Positions 35,148-45,941 of a stretch of 64,000 bases of DNA are shown piece by piece (position 1 is the first letter of the stretch; each line of letters begins with the position of its first letter). Position numbers and translations under genes: made by a program. Origin of the DNA: Taenia hydatigena (lineage: Eukaryota > Platyhelminthes > Cestoda > Cyclophyllidea > Taeniidae); contig JADWOT020000001.1 in assembly GCA_036345935.2 (NCBI GenBank), positions 35,218,876-35,282,875 of the forward strand. The letters run 5' to 3'. The notes below the pieces were generated by a model. It had not been told where the DNA came from, made no database searches, and saw only the letters and a program-made list of their open reading frames with translations.

Positions 35148-36865
35148 GTAAGTTTAGACAATTAGCAGTCATGTCATGACAGCTACCACACGAGGTGGAA
35201 CAACTGCCAATGTGATTGATGCTCAAATCAGGAAGTACTTACGAAGTTGGTTACTGTACCACTGCGTCTACGTATAGTGAGATGTGCAGGCATCGCAACC
35301 GAAAAATTGTCATCTGAATACGTAGCTTACACCCCACCAGCCAACAAGATGTTAGGCGGGATTTGGTACAAGTGCTCATCTTTTGTGAAGATGATCGACA
35401 CTTGCAAGTCAATGTGAGTAAGGTCAGTTTATTGCTCCAATTGAGCAACGCGTCTATTTATTTTGAATATGAACTTTGCTACAAAACACATGCTAAAAGT
35501 AAATTGAAGTGAACAACCAATTGACGAAATGACGTTACTCATTGTTTTTGAACTGCTTTTACGATTTGCTGACGGACCTCACAATATCACTATTATGCAT
35601 TTATATTACTAATATGTAAATATTAACAGTGTTCTCATTTTGTGCACTTTGTAAACTGTTATTTGTATGCTTGCTGCCCAAATTATACCAAAAGTCGAAA
35701 CTGTTGGTATTCGTCGTAATTATGGTTCCATCAAAAATACATAATAATTTAAAGCTTATTTGTTTCATCGGACGAACTTTGAACTGATTATCCAGATTTG
35801 TGCGCGGCTTGCGTAGTTTGCACGTGTTTTCGGGGATGGATTTTCTGAGTTAATGCGCCTTCATCTGCTGCCAAAAGTTGGGAAGCCAGTAAGTATCAAG
35901 CATTTTTTTATTATTTTTGGTTAGCTAGTTGTTGTGAGGTACTTTAAATGTCGATTTGTTTCCTTTATACACATACTTGTTAGAGTAGACGCAAAGGCAT
36001 CTTAATGTGGCTGTTGACGGTTTCTTTTTATCTGCAAGGTCTTCTCACGTGCATTCTTTCCTGTATAGATATAAATTTCGACTGTTTTTGCGGTTTGTGA
36101 GGTTATTTGTTTTTACTGACGTTTGAATTTGAGCATTGGGGCGTGATTTTGTGGAGAGGAGCTTGGAAATTACGTGCTTGGTGCTTTCTTGCAAATAAGC
36201 ACCAATTTTACGAGTGTGCCGATGTATGCTTTTGCCTTTACCAGTTTATTTGTTAGACCAACCGTTTCAGAAACAGCCGCGGTTGCTCTCATAACTTTGT
36301 GATTTCCATTTGCACTGCCTGATCGCGTTGATGTTGTTAATGCAAAACACTTCTTTGGATTGAGTGCGATTGATTTAACTGTTTTTAAGCGGTTCCTTAT
36401 TTTAGTAAGAATGAGTTTTGATGAATGAGGTCCAATTTGATAAAGGGACTTGCAACTTTGGTAATGTGAACGCAAAAGTCTCATATTATGGCTGTTAGGA
36501 CGTTTTGTTTTCCAACTACGATGCCTACTCACGTACACTTTTCGCTGTATGACACCTCGAGTGATAAGTTAAGATTGTTTTGGCAATTTGTAATTTGTTT
36601 GCTTTCTCACTACGAAGTGTTAACCATATTTATAAATCTTATTATGCATTATTTAGCTCGTTTTTGTGCTAGAATGGACACTGAAGAAGAAGCTGCATCA
36701 GTAATGAGTGCGAATCTCGTCTTTGTTATCACTTTACACATTTCGCAGGTAAGATTGGATTGTGCTAAATGAGTTGTTGTTGTCCTTTTTCGTGTAAGCA
36801 GCGATAAAATCAATGTGCGTCCATATGTTGGATGGGAAAGTGCTGTTCCCCTTTACCTGCTTCAC

Positions 36866-37439
36866 CTGCACTATTTCCATTACTGTGATATGGGTGTTGT
36901 TGGCGCACATATGGATGGCGGAGGAGTGGGGGCAGGACGAGGGTTGTTTGTTGTGTCGATATGATCCCTGCTGTGAAACATGTTGTGTAGAGGGCCTTGG
37001 TGATGGCTTAATCGTAGGTTGCTCGGCTTTGACGGCATGAGTTGGTGTCTCTGAGTGTGGTGGACGCAGCAGGGTTAGGAGCGGAGGAAGAAGGAGTGGC
37101 TAGTGGGAAGCTTTGCATCACCACGCAGACTGTACTTTGTAGCAATTTCAAATGTTTGCTTGTTGAGGTGCCTGTTTCTTTTTTTCATATTAGTAGTTAT
37201 GTTTGTGGATGTTAGGCTTGCAGCGAATTGGAGCCTCACACATCGGTCTTTCCATTGTTTGGTTTTTTCCTTTTCAGATGCTACAAACTTACCTTGGTGG
37301 TTGTGATGGTGAAGTAACATGTGATGAGTGTGTGAAATGGTAGACACTGCAAGATGTTGGCGTGATTCGCGGTGGCGGTGGCGGCGGTAGCGTCTTTGTC
37401 TGGATTGTGCGATGCGACTGTTGGCATGGACGACAGGGT
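36866..37439 (-). CDS. Family B gene, exons X1 and X2 (right-arm copy)
   Basis: X1 is 37439-37293 (147 nt; 9 nt longer than the left copy, adding Thr-Ala-type codons in an alanine/threonine run). X2 is 37099-36866 (234 nt). The intron is 193 nt, donor AAG-GTAAGT, acceptor CTAG; the X2 donor is CAG-GTGAAG. X1 contains ANHANILQCLPFHTLITCYF and X2 SETPTHAVKAEQPTIKPSPR. Frame and splice sites are intact. Upstream, 37842-38070 keeps an open frame rich in Pro/Ser (SPAPTPIAISPDKVGNHPRF). Confidence 0.55.
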
Positions 37440-39681
37440 CTACTACTGCTATTATGCCTCCGTATGTTTGTCTTCGCGGGCATGGGTGGCTGGGTGAGTA
37501 AGTGGGTGGGTGGCGGCGAAGGAGGGGAAAGGCTAGGGAGCTCTGCCGTGGGTGTGTGAAAGAGTGAAGGAGACGTTCACTTACGACGACGACAACGACA
37601 ACGAATGGAAGCGCTATGGGCCAGAGTTCGATGGTGGCAATTGCGGTATGTCTTGTTTCCGCAGGTACGGAAATGTTTTTGCGGTGGGAGGGTGGAAGTT
37701 AATTTGTTGCTGACTGTAAAGGTGATGAATGGTGGTGCATCATCTTAGAGGAGGTAAGTAAGTGGGTAGGTCTCCACTGTTGGATGTGTTGGGCGCGAAC
37801 TATTGGGAGGAGGCGGGGCGACTGTCGTCCTTCTCCTACTACTATTGCGACTTGGCCTTAGGAGTGAGAATGGATGGAAAAGGAGGGGATGGGAAGGACC
37901 ATGTAGGGAGTGTCTGGGGTAGAAACCTGGGGTGGTTTCCGACCTTATCTGGACTAATTGCTATCGGTGTTGGGGCTGGGCTAAGGTTAGGATGGGATGC
38001 GGTTTGTACGCTGTGGCGTGTCACTTGGGTGGATTCGTGGTGGTCCCTCGTGTCGGCATGGGGATTGGGTGTTGTTTTTGAAGTTGTCAGTTTCCGTGTA
38101 TTCTGAAAAGGTAGAAAGTGTTGGAGGAAAAGATGGAAATGTATTTTGCAGCCTTAAAGCACTAGCAGTAGTCAGTATTTGCGGTTGAACTAATTGGTGG
38201 AAAGGCTTAAACGCATTAAAGGGTGTGAATTTAAATACCACTGACTGTATCCACTGATGCGAAAGCCTAAGTTGGCATTAGAGAAGGTGGATCGGTAACC
38301 ACGTTTGAAAGACTGTCTCCTTCTCTTCAAAAGTCGTTGAAAGAAGAAGTGTGGCGATTAGGTGTTGTTCAAAGCGATTGAGTGGGTCCTTCGCAATAGC
38401 AAGGGACGATGTTTTAAAATGTGCATATTTCATAGTCGAGTGTTCTAGTGCATTCGAGGAAGCTGTGACTATGGCAGTGAAGGAAACAAATTATCTAGCA
38501 GAAATGTGAAAATGTGTCTGATTTGGCTGCACCCGAGTGTGTGACGAAGGTGGCTCTGATTAGAGCCAGTGCTTAAGCAATGCTGTAGCCTCGATTTTCT
38601 AAATTGGATTTCTTGTAGAAAAAGTGGTTAGGATAATGCGAAGGTAGTAGGGTAGAGACGTCAGTCATGAAATAATATTTTGTGCTCGTGTATGCCGACT
38701 TACAAAGGGTAGTGGTGGGGACGCAGGATTGGTTGGAATGAGCCTCCCTTTTGGGTGTTAGGCGGATGGGAGAGTGGAAGAGGATGGGAAAGTAGTGATG
38801 CGTGTGAAGTGACGGAAAAGGCGTCTTTTGCACTTGTAGCGAGCCAGGCGGCATGAATGTGTCACGGGGTGGCCTCGTGGACACATTGAGGTGAATGCTG
38901 GGACCAATTTTGCTTCCGTATCGGCCGGCGGTGTCATTGGTGGTGGTGGTGGCGGTAGTGCCGGCGATCGATCCTCCTTCAATGATCCATGGCTTCAATG
39001 AGCAGTCTTGAGGCGCTGTTTACTGACTCACTCACTCACTCACCCATCCAGCAACTCACCCGCCAGCCTAAGCTCTGCCTGATGTCGTCGAGGACATAGG
39101 ATGTTTGGAAGAGGTGGTTGGAAGCACCCTCCCGTGTGTGCAGAATACCACACGTGAACTTGTTCCCCTTCCATTCTCTCCCCTGCCCTGCCCTGCCCTC
39201 CTGTCTTCCTCTCCCTTCTGCCGCCAACGCCGCTGCTGCTTCTGCTCCTTATGGTAATGTGAATACTTGAGCTATCATTATTGCTGCTACCATTGGTAAT
39301 ACTTAACTATTGCTACTGTTGCAATCAGTAAAGGCGCCTTTCTTCCTTCGGAATATGCAGGATGTGTTGGATATTTAGGAGTAGGTTAGGGACACTACGC
39401 CGACTTTTAGTGATCATTTATTTACCCATTCCTGATTTATTAGTTCATTCCTGCCCGATTGTACACATTGAAGAAGTTGTGAAGAAGTTGACTGGGCATT
39501 TAGCACCCTGCGTCATTGCTGGTGACATGGGCTGACGCAGTTGAGCTCTTGTGTGATGGCACCAATGAAAATATGATCCATTGCTCCTTTGAGGCGGTGC
39601 ATCAGGCATAAAACAGTTGTTTGTGCGTCTACTCTCCTCCACGCATTCTCCACCATTTGGTGTGAGTTGGCATCTCTGCAG

Positions 39682-39799
39682 GTGGTCACGTGTAAGAACT
39701 CTCAGTCGACGAACGAGGTCGCCAGTTCAATCATGGAAGAGCAATTGCTGACCGAAAGCGCCCACAACAACCTCTGGAAGTGCATCGAAATGGAGATCG
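39682..39799 (+). CDS. Candidate internal exon
   Basis: Acceptor CTCTGCAG, 118 nt open, donor ATCG-GTTAAG. It encodes VVTCKNSQSTNEVASSIMEE and ends NNLWKCIEMEI. The length gives a phase 1 exit. It lies 1.2 kb upstream of the FN3 exon on the same strand, so it could belong to the same gene, but no signal-peptide exon was found. Confidence 0.3.
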
Positions 39800-40835
39800 G
39801 TTAAGCGAGCGTATTTGACGCAGTTGAAATGAGCGTCCTGAGGTAGTACCAACCGCAAAGATGGAGGCAGCTTACCACCACCACCGGGACCGTCTCTGAA
39901 AGGACAGCTGAGAAATGTCACTACATAACTGAAATGAGTAGAGCCTTGATTACGAGTTCATTAAAACATGCATACATAAGAGTTCTTCCAGAATTTCAGA
40001 CAAAAGTCCTCCATAGCCTAGAATCTTATTAGTCTTATGTGATCACCTGACACTCCTTTTCTAATCAATCGAGCTGCTATGCAACAAATCAAAAATAACT
40101 ATTCTTATGACAGGTCTATCCTGCAATTGTACCATTGGCTACCACTCATCCAATCAGAGATTCGAGAAGTCTTTTCACAGTCAACAAGAAATATGGCCAT
40201 TTAAAAGAAATGGAACATAAAATTAGACTTCTCCTAACGAAAATCCGGCATTTATTTACAGCTATGTAGGCTGGCTTGTGGACATAAAAGAACTTCCTGG
40301 AACTCATCACTTTCCATTGGCTATTGACCAGCCAATCAGATGGCGTTTAGCCGAGAAGAGATTTACGGTCGCCTTAGGGGATACCTGGATCGGCATTTTG
40401 GGGTCTGCGTCAAATCGCCTTAGTTCTCATCTCACAACAAGTACATGATATCATTGTTGTAAGTCGACAGAGCAACCCAATTTATGGTAAATGAGGTTTG
40501 GGAAAGATTTCGTATGAAGTACTAAGTTACCTTACGTCGCAAGGGATTGTCCTGACCACTTCCTATTCAATATCGAAACAAAAGCTAAGTTTGACAAGCG
40601 CAAAGCCACTTAAATAAACATTTTGCTATTCTTCTGCGACTATTAATGAGACTTTATTCGACATCAGCCAAGCTAATTCTTTCGAGCAAATAAACGTAGT
40701 CCTCATGAGTTCTCCCCTGCCCCGTGGAGGTACATACGTAATTGTGTAAATGAGACGCTGGAGCCAATGACAAATCATTGCGTTTCTACTTGTGAGGGTC
40801 ATAGCACTCCTCAGAATGTGAAAATTTAAGCACCT

Positions 40836-41020
40836 TGCAACATCCATAGACTCCCTTGAAGGCAAAAGAGGGCGTATTACTATGGCAGGATATGCATATT
40901 CAATAAACAGAGGGCCCGGGGATTCTGGCATGTCCCAGAGGCCAGGCCACGCGACTAGGACAACATTGCCACCCAAGTCTGGGTAGCTGAAACTGGCAGT
41001 CAAATAATCAAGGTATTACA
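40836..41020 (+). mobile_element. Ta-TRIM-like LTR abutting the FN3 exon
   Basis: Starts TGCAACATCC and ends GTATTACA; 185 bp. Internal landmarks match the solo LTR at 60348-60534: CTCCCTTGAAGGCAAAAGAG, TGGCAGGATA, CAGAGGCCAGGCCACGC and the TATTACA terminus. Flanking pentamers are CACCT and CACTC, sharing only CAC, so target duplication is not convincing. It may be one LTR of a rearranged element. Confidence 0.55.
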
Positions 41021-41277
41021 CACTCGTTCCTCAATGCGTGTGTGTGAACTGGAACACCCCATCAGGAGCCGACGCCAGCATCGTTGCCTACTCCATTGCT
41101 TACACGTTAGACACTGAGGTGTGGAAGCAGCATTATCTCCCTTTGCCGACGAGTTTCACCTCTTATAATCTAAAGCCAAATCAAACCACTTCTGTCGCCG
41201 TTTGTGCACGCATTGATGGGAGAGATTCTGACGACAGAGAGCACCTTGGTGCCTACACCAGCTTTGGAGCTCGATGA
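41008..41277 (+). CDS. Fibronectin type III domain exon, oncosphere-antigen-like
   Basis: The frame reads CVCVNWNTPSGADASIVAYS, IAYTLDTEVWKQH and YNLKPNQTTSVAVCARIDG. This is the FN3 strand pattern: Trp in strand B, 'P-G' turn, Tyr-x-Ile-x-Tyr in strand C, Leu-x-Pro before strand F, and alternating hydrophobics in F. Taeniid oncosphere antigens (EG95, TSOL18/TSOL45, 45W families) are secreted proteins built from a signal exon, one or two FN3 exons and a Ser/Thr-hydrophobic exon. Here the last exon follows at 41575. The 5' edge is uncertain because an LTR ends at 41020, inside the open frame. No good donor is visible at the 3' end (stop at 41275), so the gene may be disabled. Confidence 0.6.
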   Translation, partial: SRYYTLVPQCVCVNWNTPSGADASIVAYSIAYTLDTEVWKQHYLPLPTSFTSYNLKPNQTTSVAVCARIDGRDSDDREHLGAYTSFGAR

Positions 41278-41574
41278 GTTCTCTATGCTCGACTTTGCTG
41301 AAAGCTGAACCACCACTGCTACCACTACTACTACTGCTTAGGACTAGCCATATCCACTAGAATCAATTCTGCGACGCTGCCCATGTAGTATCACCACTAC
41401 TACTAATTAAGTTCGCAGACTTATTAGTAGTAGTATTGCCTGGCACTAAATATACTACTGCCGTGAGTTGGACAGACGCTCCTCAATGTGAGCATTTATC
41501 AGTTAGTTGACGCGTTGAATTTGACAAAAATTAATGTTATTATAATGGGGCGAATTTATGGTCGTATCGGATAG

Positions 41575-41732
41575 AGGAGGAAAAAGCGTCTGTCACGACT
41601 GGAAGAAGCCCCTCAACGACCAACAGACCTGCCCAGACTTCCGCTGCAGTAACCACGACCGGCGGTGACTCGAACTGCGCTGCTTTGGTCATTGTAACTC
41701 TACTAGCTTTCGTGGCTGCTATGCTTTCGTGA
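41575..41732 (+). CDS. C-terminal exon of oncosphere-antigen-like gene
   Basis: Acceptor GATAG, then EEEKASVTTGRSPSTTNRPA and QTSAAVTTTGGDSNC, a Ser/Thr/Pro stalk, followed by AALVIVTLLAFVAAMLS-stop. A short Ser/Thr stalk plus a C-terminal hydrophobic stretch without a cytoplasmic tail fits the last exon of the taeniid FN3 antigens and a GPI-anchor or membrane-anchor signal. Frame and acceptor are intact, unlike the left-arm copy at 21022-21178. Confidence 0.6.
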
Positions 41733-43059
41733 CTTTTCCCGTGGGTACGTACAACCAATCACCAAGCGCCTCAGCTACTATGACTAGTACAGCCCCCTGT
41801 TTGCGTTCATCAAAAGGGCTGTTTATTTTCTATTGCAGATTTCATTAAATACGAAAGATAGTTAGATCAGCGATCATCTATCCATGCAATGCCTTTACTT
41901 CCACTAAAGTGTGCAACTGCTGTAAACAAATGTTAAATGGCAACGGACTAAAGATGTTAGCATTTGCATTCGTCTTCATCGACACTGAAAGGGATTTACC
42001 CCTGTGAGGTGGGTAATCGAAATTCACTGAACTGCAATGATGCTTATCTTAGGAGGAAATGAAAGACAACGCTGTGATGCTGGGTGTGCCCTCAAATCCC
42101 CAGTAAGAGGGATCTCACCAGTTCAGAAAGTTGGCAATTTCTTAGTAACTACTCCTACCTGTAAGAATCCAGGTGGGAATATCGAATGGCGCCGCTACCT
42201 GCAACAGGTGACTTACTCGATTATGCGGTCCAGCTCATGCCTGAATGATCCACGATTTGGCACAAAGCAATTGTCTTATGCACCCCATATTTGCTATCTT
42301 TTGAGTGTGGTAAATCGTGTAAAGGGAGGTCTGATTACCACAAATGCATGACGAAATAGGCCAGCGAATGAAAACTTGCCTATCGTGGACAGTCGTCTCT
42401 GTGTGCAATATTGTTGCCTGTTTAAGGCAGCTGCATCAAAATCTTAAATTGTTTTGGCCATTTAAAGTGTGTGTGTGTACACCAGGCAGGCGGGCGGACG
42501 AGAGCAAAGAGGAGTAGGGATCGGTAACTTGGCAAGCACTTATTCTCTATGGGGCAGTGCATGTTGTAGAGGTTGAGTGATAGGTTATCATCATAGGCTT
42601 ACAATTACATGCGTAAATACCTTTCCTCTCTTCCTTTCGTCTTTCTTCTGGCCGGGAGGAGCGTTGGGTGGATGGCGACTGAATGACCTTGAGGCTAGCC
42701 AACGACGTTCACTCACATATGGGCGTCATGGAATGACCTTGAGCATAGCCAATGTCATTATTCGATGGTCACTTGCCTCCAGAGGAGGTTGAGCTGTTAT
42801 TGACAACGAGCATTAATATATTAAAAACCTCATGAAGGACAAGAAAAGTCGGAATCTTGCAAAAAAATAATACGAAAAGTGCAAGATACAGTGCATAAGG
42901 CATAACAAGAAGATTTTGAAAATATATTATAAAAAGAGTACGCATATTATGGTGCAATTAAACAAAGCTGCAGATTACTTCTGCCATCAGATGTCGTAGC
43001 AGTAATGCCTATAAAGAGTCAAAATCATTTCAAAAACAAAGAAGGCATCAGACTGGCTG

Positions 43060-43400
43060 GCTTTAGAACTGTCGTCATCAGCCTTCACATCAATTAAGAG
43101 TAATTCCTGGCCAATCGCACTCTACCCTTTCTAAGGAAATAAAAGCTATGAAATAAATGAGGGGAGGATGCACGGATCCATTTACAGGAACCAACGAACC
43201 CATCGAAATGTATTGCAGGCTCAGCTTTAACACATCTTTGGTGATTGATGAACGAGGCAGAGTGATGAGTGTTATGAGAGCACTTTTCTCTCTCAAAGGC
43301 AGATGATGACGGTTCCGCAGCAAGAATGGTGTTTGCCGAACACTTCTCGTTCACCATTGAGGACTACTAAGTCAAGCCTATATAAAGCGCATAAGCCGTA
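43060..43400. repeat. 5'-truncated foldback element
   Basis: The left portion starts inside the element (ctgtcgtcatcagccttc); the right end 'caccattgaggactactaagtcaagc' is complete near 43361-43388. It marks the switch from family B to family A territory immediately beyond the right arm. Confidence 0.55.
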
Positions 43401-44559
43401 ATTACTTCAGTCGTTCAGTCTAGCAGATGGGCGCGGGTGCTTATGACTATAACCGTAGCAGTCAGAGATGCCAATGATGCCCGAGCTGGCGTGCATAACT
43501 GTGCTTCTCTTCACATCTCAGTGGTTAGTGCTGCCTTGACCTAAGGGAACTGCACAACTACGTAAAGAGGTTGTGTTACAGCAGCCTTAATCAGGATGCG
43601 AATGCGGCATCACCATCTGTTCGCGGTATATGGCTGAGGTGATGTGATGGAGCTATTTCTCGAAAAAACCTTAGCATCGACTCCTTACTCTCCTCCCTCT
43701 ACATTACGCATACACTGAGGCCACTTATCAGTGCTGAGGAGACGTCAGGCTTTTAACCACCAATGTGAGGTGGTGAGGCTTCAAGCGTATTGTGTCCCCA
43801 CACTGCTCTAAGCCTCTTGACCCAGCCCTTGTTCTTTCCACGCCGATGCGTTTGATCCTCGCTTGAATGCCATTGTCTTTCAAACCCAAGTGAAATCTTG
43901 CACAATTCACAAAGAGTAATGCGAATTCTTTGCATGCGGCGCTTAGGATTCTTGTAGTTTGTAGGCCGCAATCGAAGGGCGTTGGGGGTCTGCTGTAGCC
44001 CGAAGAACACAATCTTCTCACTGAACTCAGGGTGGCATCCTATTCAGCTCAAATGACGCTCAATCCTCCTTCTTTTCCCATACTCCTTCAGCAAGTCAAC
44101 TATTGTAGGTGTGCAGGAATGCGAACTTGTTTGAAATAGGATGTCATTCGTGCAAGGATTAGCTGCATCGGTGGTATCTTCCTCCACCTCACTTTGAGTA
44201 TGTGACCGTCCCGTCTAAATGGAAGATCATTTTGGCCATGTTCCTCCTAGACGGCTAGTTAATCAGTGGAGTGTAAACCAATTTTAAATGGAATAAACTT
44301 TTGCAACTGCTTCTGAGGTTCTTAATTTTGGTGGTATTGTCTATGTCGGTAGCATGGTTAGTGAACTACTGATTAGTCGACAACTAGAGCTATGACTATT
44401 TGACATTTGACCTTCTCCTATCATAACCTACACACTTGATTGCCAAACGAGAGGAACTAGTGAACTGGATCACTCACAGCTACAGCCGCACCCAACGGTT
44501 GGTTCGTTACAGACATGACTAACGAACGGCAACTTGAACGATCGCTGATTGAAGTCTGA
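43401..44559. other. No supported gene
   Basis: Overlapping minus-strand ORFs at 43728-44021 share sequence in two frames and have no second copy to test them. No splice-bounded exon was recognised. Confidence 0.4.
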
Positions 44560-45416
44560 CATCGACCGCATCACTTGAAAGCCAATTCTTTAAGTAGTAA
44601 AATGAAAGCATTAATTAAAAGAGCGCATTGCGAAGCGTCCAAAGGTTGTGGGATTCGTCTCTCTTGATCTTCACATCTTTGAAACAAGCAGAGTGTGAGC
44701 AGTTAGTACACGAAGCCTCATAGAATTCAATTGCTCGCGTCCGGTACGCTCGGATGATTAGGCGCCGTTGAGCACGCAGTTCAGTCTCAAATCCTCGTCT
44801 TCTCGTCTATGATAGACGAGACAGTCACATCGCCGCAATGTTCATGTTCGGTGACTTTGCGAAGCTGCTATCGGAGGACGAAGTAGTCTGCGTAGCCTTC
44901 TTCTGCACATGTCGAGGCTGCGCATTAGTGAACTGCTGCTACCTGGTAATGTAATGACATCAGGAGTGTTGCTGTCAATTTAAATTAACTTTGATACTGG
45001 TTTCCTTCCCTCATTTTAATGTTTGATTGCTCGTGCTCCTTACCTCATCCTCTTTCACCCTGACACAGTGGTAGGATTCAAAAAAAGTTCCGCCCACTTC
45101 AAGTGCTAATTTTCACTACCCATTTTGGGACGCATCGCGTAAAGGGGAATGGGATAAGTAGCGGTGCTTTACTTGGATAAGGTGAGTGGTTGTGGGGGAC
45201 TCCATAGTCACCTGTAGGAGGTGGTCGGGGTTAATTAAATAAGTAAGAAAAGGAAACAGTAATTGATGCGGATAATTCACCAGAATCACCAATATGCACA
45301 ACATTTGTCTCCTCTCAATTTCACTTCACTTCTTAGCATCAAACCGTCGTCTACCTCTTCCACTAGTCAAATGCTCTCGCATTCGACGAATTTAGACCTC
45401 GCATAGAGTCGTCGGA

Positions 45417-45941
45417 ATGACGTTTGTGACAAATCGAACAAAGGAGTTTGCCCAGCCAGCAGGGTGGTTTCTTAATCCGCCAACAACCTTTGAAGGATTA
45501 CACCTCTACATTTCAGTATTTGTTGAGGTAGTGCCTGGTCTTATTATTTGGAACAGTCGACCTCTCAGCAATCCGGCTACCCACAGTCAATTCAGCACTA
45601 AACTTTCGGATGTTGACAAGACGAATGACACTTCCATTTCATTGGAAGCTAGTCAGAAAATGCAGCACTCACAGCTCTATCTCATAAGAATTTGGTGTTT
45701 TTCTACTGGGAAAGAATTGCCTAATAGGGGGTGTCAAGTAATTAAGACGGACGCCTTGAGACAAGAAGAGGAGACAATGGCTTACATTGATTTCGTCTCT
45801 ATGCCAAGTCATTCCATGGGCTACAATAGGCCACAGTTGTGTTGGAAGTATAAGTCGAAATGGGGAAATTCACGGTATACAACTTCGTCACCATTGGATG
45901 GTAAGGTAAACAAATCTTCAGTTCTCGAATTTCACAGATGA
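45417..45941 (+). pseudogene. Longest surviving frame of the family A palindrome arm (174 codons)
   Basis: The frame includes NPATHSQFSTKLSDVDKTND, GKELPNRGCQVIKTD, EEETMAYIDFVSMPSH and a block ending VNKSSVLEFHR. The 2400-2770 copy shares it with breaks. The following segment (45955-46115) continues in another phase as VGQANFQLVCCSGQSSTQRL. Either an ancient multi-exon host gene or an element-encoded protein; no catalytic motif was recognised and no start context is convincing. Confidence 0.35.

Larger units (their letters stand above)
39400..41345 (+). other. Right-arm-only patch carrying antigen-like exons
   Basis: Neither flank's similarity to the left arm crosses this interval. It contains the candidate exon 39682-39799, the LTR-like element 40836-41020 and the FN3 exon. 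It is either an insertion here or the ancestral state lost and replaced in the left arm. Confidence 0.55.
34990..43050 (+). repeat. Family B inverted repeat, right arm
   Basis: Inverted partner of 19705-27290. It lacks about 650 bp near 38071 that the left arm (23740-24390) and third copy retain, and carries a non-homologous 1.95 kb patch (39400-41345) with an FN3 exon and an LTR. Confidence 0.85.

Noticed and set aside
37103..37306. Hydrophobic plus-strand ORF repeated at 62406-62609
   Set aside because: It is antisense to the X1-X2 intron, and the left arm copy does not keep it open.
42037..42351. 104-codon plus-strand ORF downstream of the antigen anchor exon
   Set aside because: The left arm counterpart carries a large insertion and different frame; the region is more likely 3' flank of the antigen-like gene.
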